A stretch of 64,000 bases of DNA from Chryseobacterium sp. G0186 (GTDB lineage Bacteria; Bacteroidota; Bacteroidia; Flavobacteriales; Weeksellaceae), in assembly GCF_003815675.1 (NCBI RefSeq), contig NZ_CP033918.1, forward strand, positions 2,728,001-2,792,000, given 5' to 3'. Shown piece after piece: positions 61,730 to 64,000 of the stretch. Each line of letters starts with the position of its first letter. Position 1 is the first letter of the stretch. Under the pieces are notes generated by a model. It saw nothing but the letters and a program-made list of their open reading frames with translations. It made no database searches and was not told the DNA's origin. A program made the translations under genes and the position numbers.

Positions 61730-62530
61730 ATGATAAAGCGTATTCTTCTTTTGATCACCCTGATGTTGCAGTACAGTTTTTTACATGCCGGTATTGTGAT
61801 TCTCAACGGGCTTACGCATTCCTACAAAATTGAAAACGGAAAAGTCTACAAGGGAAAAGTGGCCATTGAAAATACAGGCAATGCTCCTCAAACTGTAAAA
61901 TTGTTTTTACAGGATTTTACCTATCAGGCTGACGGAACAATCAATTATACAACGCTGCATACCAACAAACGCACTAACGGAGAATGGGTTAAACTTAGTA
62001 CCAACCTGGTTACTCTTAAGGGTAAAGAAAAAACAGAGGTATTTTATGAAATTACGGTTCCCAATCAGGCAATTGATCCCGGAACCTACTGGAGTGTCAT
62101 CATTGTAGAACCGGTGGATGAAATAAAACCTAGTGATAATAGGCAGGGAGTAAATATTACTTCTGTTATACGCTATGCCATACAGGTCATTACAGATATT
62201 GAAACAGAAAAAGCCAAACCAGTCCTTAAGTTTGAAAGCGTAAAAGTAGAAAAGCAAGAGGGAAAGCAAACTGTAATGGTTGCAATAGCCAACAATGGCA
62301 ATCTTTATTGTAAACCAACAGCAGCTATCGAAATCTATAACCGCAAAACTGGTGAAAAATTAGGGAGTTATTCAAGTTTAACGATGAGCTTACTACCCAA
62401 TACGTCCAAAACATTTTATATTGATATCAGTAAAATACCCCCGGAAAAATATCAAGCAACAATAATAGCAACCGATGAAGAGGAAAATGCATTTGCACTC
62501 AATGTGGAATTAGAAGTAAAAAATGATTAG
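61730..62530 (+). CDS. Exported two-domain Ig-like protein, candidate periplasmic chaperone
   Basis: 266 residues. Signal peptide to about residue 20 (LHAG). Domain 1 (about 25-150): GKVYKGKVAIENTGNAPQTV, WVKLSTNLVTLKGKEKTEVF, VPNQAIDPGTYWSVIIVEP, close in pattern to WxLIP/DUF916 and to pilus-chaperone N-domains. Domain 2 (about 165-262): TVMVAIANNGNLYCKPTAAI, LPNTSKTFYIDISKIPPEKY. It overlaps the next start by 8 bases. Role as pilus chaperone is inferred from fold and neighbours. Confidence 0.65.
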   Translation: MIKRILLLITLMLQYSFLHAGIVILNGLTHSYKIENGKVYKGKVAIENTGNAPQTVKLFLQDFTYQADGTINYTTLHTNKRTNGEWVKLSTNLVTLKGKEKTEVFYEITVPNQAIDPGTYWSVIIVEPVDEIKPSDNRQGVNITSVIRYAIQVITDIETEKAKPVLKFESVKVEKQEGKQTVMVAIANNGNLYCKPTAAIEIYNRKTGEKLGSYSSLTMSLLPNTSKTFYIDISKIPPEKYQATIIATDEEENAFALNVELEVKND

Positions 62531-64000
62531 AACTTGGACTTTATTTATTATTATATCATTATTCCCGGTATTTATTTTTTCTCAACATCAATCTAACCGA
62601 TTGATCAGTAAAAAAGATAGTTTGTTACCGGGAATGTCTACTTCTATCCCTTTCACATTAGAAAATAATTCAGCTGAAAATAGGACTTATGATATCTCAG
62701 CGGGTACTTCAAGTACGCATATTATACCCATTTTAGCAAAAGGAGAATTTCAAATGGCTCCTCACGAAACATCCGTCTATCTGGTTCCCTTACGCATTGC
62801 CACAGAAACCAGTGAGGGTACTTATTCTGTAACGCTGAATATTACTGATAGAAACAATGGAATCTCTTTCTCAAAAACTTCAAAAGTCACTGTTTCCGGA
62901 AACCGAAATCTTTCTCTCACTACTTTGAATTCACCGGAGTTTGTAAGGGCTGGAGAAACTATTCGTGCTTCTTTTCTTTTAAAAAATAATGGCAATGTAA
63001 CAGAAGATATTATTTTGGAGAGTAAAAATGCCAGTGTTGATCATGAGTCCTCATTAGTATTGGCTCCCAATGATTCAAAAATAATCACTATTCACAAGGT
63101 AACCAACCCTGAGCTTTCCCAAAACGAATTTCAAAACCTAAATCTTTCGGTCTATTCAAAAGGCCATTTCAAAGATAATCAGACGGTCTATATAAGCACT
63201 CAGGTGATCTCTGTAAAACCATCCGAAAACGATATTTATCACAGACTTCCTGTTGCCGTTTCATTATCTTTCATTGGCATGAAGAATATGGGAGTTTACA
63301 ATGACGGCTTTCAGGGAGAGATCTACGGTAAAGGAACACTTGATAAAAACAATAAAAACCAGATTGAATTTCGGGCAGTCACTCACAATCCTATAGAGCT
63401 CAATACATTTACCCAATATGAAGAATATTTTGTGAATTATAAGAGAGATCATGTATTTATACATTTAGGAGACAAAACGTTTTCTTCATCTTTCCTGACC
63501 GAATATTCGAGATATGGGCGCGGAGCAGAACTACGATTTGATATCAACAAGGTAAGCATAGGTGGTTTCTACAATCATCCACGATTTTTCCGCGATATAA
63601 AAGATGAATTTAATGTCTATTCAAAAATTAAAATAAGAAAGGAATCAGAAATCACTGCAGGATATTTGTACAAAATTCCCAGAACAGAAGAAAATGGCTT
63701 AGGGTTTACCAACAGAAGACTGGACTCCAATGCTCATCTTCCCTATGTAACGGCGAAGTTTCAGGTATCTAAAAATATTAATCTCTCAGGAGAGCTTTCA
63801 TACAGTAAAACCAATACAACAGAAGGATCGGCCTATATGGTACAGGCACAGGCTAATTTTGAAAGGTTAAATGGAAATTTGATGTATATGAAATCCAGCC
63901 CCGAGTTTGCCGGATATTTTACCAATACAAGTACATTTAACGGAAATATTCAATACAGACTTTCAAAGAGGCTTAATCTTACTGCTAATTTTGTTCAGGA
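62523..64000 (+). CDS. Large outer-membrane usher-like protein, 3' partial
   Basis: The ATG at 62523 opens a frame that stays open to the window end, at least 492 codons; it overlaps the previous gene by 8 bases. Signal peptide to about residue 21 (FIFSQ). About 25-240: two Ig-like domains (TSIPFTLENNSAENRTYDIS, IRASFLLKNNGNVTEDI). From about 245 on, alternating strands of an outer-membrane barrel. HLGDKTFSSSFLTEYSRYGRGAEL resembles the GD...RGAQL motif of FimD-type ushers. No stop seen. Assignment as usher is tentative. Confidence 0.6.
   Translation, partial: MIRTWTLFIIISLFPVFIFSQHQSNRLISKKDSLLPGMSTSIPFTLENNSAENRTYDISAGTSSTHIIPILAKGEFQMAPHETSVYLVPLRIATETSEGTYSVTLNITDRNNGISFSKTSKVTVSGNRNLSLTTLNSPEFVRAGETIRASFLLKNNGNVTEDIILESKNASVDHESSLVLAPNDSKIITIHKVTNPELSQNEFQNLNLSVYSKGHFKDNQTVYISTQVISVKPSENDIYHRLPVAVSLSFIGMKNMGVYNDGFQGEIYGKGTLDKNNKNQIEFRAVTHNPIELNTFTQYEEYFVNYKRDHVFIHLGDKTFSSSFLTEYSRYGRGAELRFDINKVSIGGFYNHPRFFRDIKDEFNVYSKIKIRKESEITAGYLYKIPRTEENGLGFTNRRLDSNAHLPYVTAKFQVSKNINLSGELSYSKTNTTEGSAYMVQAQANFERLNGNLMYMKSSPEFAGYFTNTSTFNGNIQYRLSKRLNLTANFVQ

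Noticed and set aside
1..64000. tRNA or rRNA genes
   Set aside because: Intergenic gaps were read for cloverleaf-like and rRNA-like sequence and none was found.

Overview
The window comes from an AT-rich member of the Bacteroidota, most likely Flavobacteriia in the Chryseobacterium/Elizabethkingia group. Evidence: type IX secretion (T9SS) sorting domains of types A and B, a GLPGLI-family protein, two SusC/SusD pairs, a fused mutase of the IcmF type, zinc-free type B L31, DUF4252/GIN proteins, and many promoters with the Bacteroidota -7 box TAnnTTTG. No tRNA, rRNA, CRISPR array, insertion sequence or prophage was seen. Genes sit close together and most ends carry a clear hairpin terminator.

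Layout. 1-5.9 kb: tail of a large T9SS type B surface protein, a carboxypeptidase-regulatory-like secreted protein, and three paralogous exported proteins with trmB in their midst. 5.9-10 kb (minus): secreted M4 metallopeptidase, then rpsB, rpsI, rplM. 10.3-19.1 kb: DUF3667 membrane protein, IcmF, a lipoprotein, a Cys4-headed membrane protein, a Dph6-like ATPase and a PLP decarboxylase. 19.3-22.6 kb: serine hydrolase, PadR/HAAS-like regulatory pair, 2H phosphoesterase, ruvC. 22.7-30.4 kb: a metalloprotease pseudogene that has lost its catalytic domain, a DUF4407 membrane protein paired with an AAA ATPase-M41 protease fusion, two small secreted proteins, and the intact metalloprotease paralogue. 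30.7-37.3 kb (minus): guaB, an ECF sigma/anti-sigma/DUF4252-GIN operon, a GlmU-like protein, L31. 37.4-41.7 kb: beta-helix lipoprotein, MazG-like protein, aroA, two small secreted proteins.

41.8-60.9 kb is dominated by phosphorus or phospholipid scavenging: a PI-PLC lipoprotein; a minus-strand SusC-SusD-(GDPD-like/alkaline phosphatase fusion) operon; and, after an SDR enzyme, an Omp85-like barrel, a double-glycine leader peptide and a GLPGLI protein, a plus-strand SusC-SusD-phosphocholine-type phospholipase C operon. Each SusCD pair could import what its partner enzyme releases.

61-64 kb: the start of an operon that looks like a non-canonical chaperone-usher system: a small exported candidate subunit, a two-domain Ig-like chaperone candidate, and a large outer-membrane protein with an usher-like GD...RGAEL motif that runs off the window end. 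The two most novel-looking systems are this operon and the DUF4407 plus AAA-M41 pair. All functions are inferred by reading the sequence; no database search was run.
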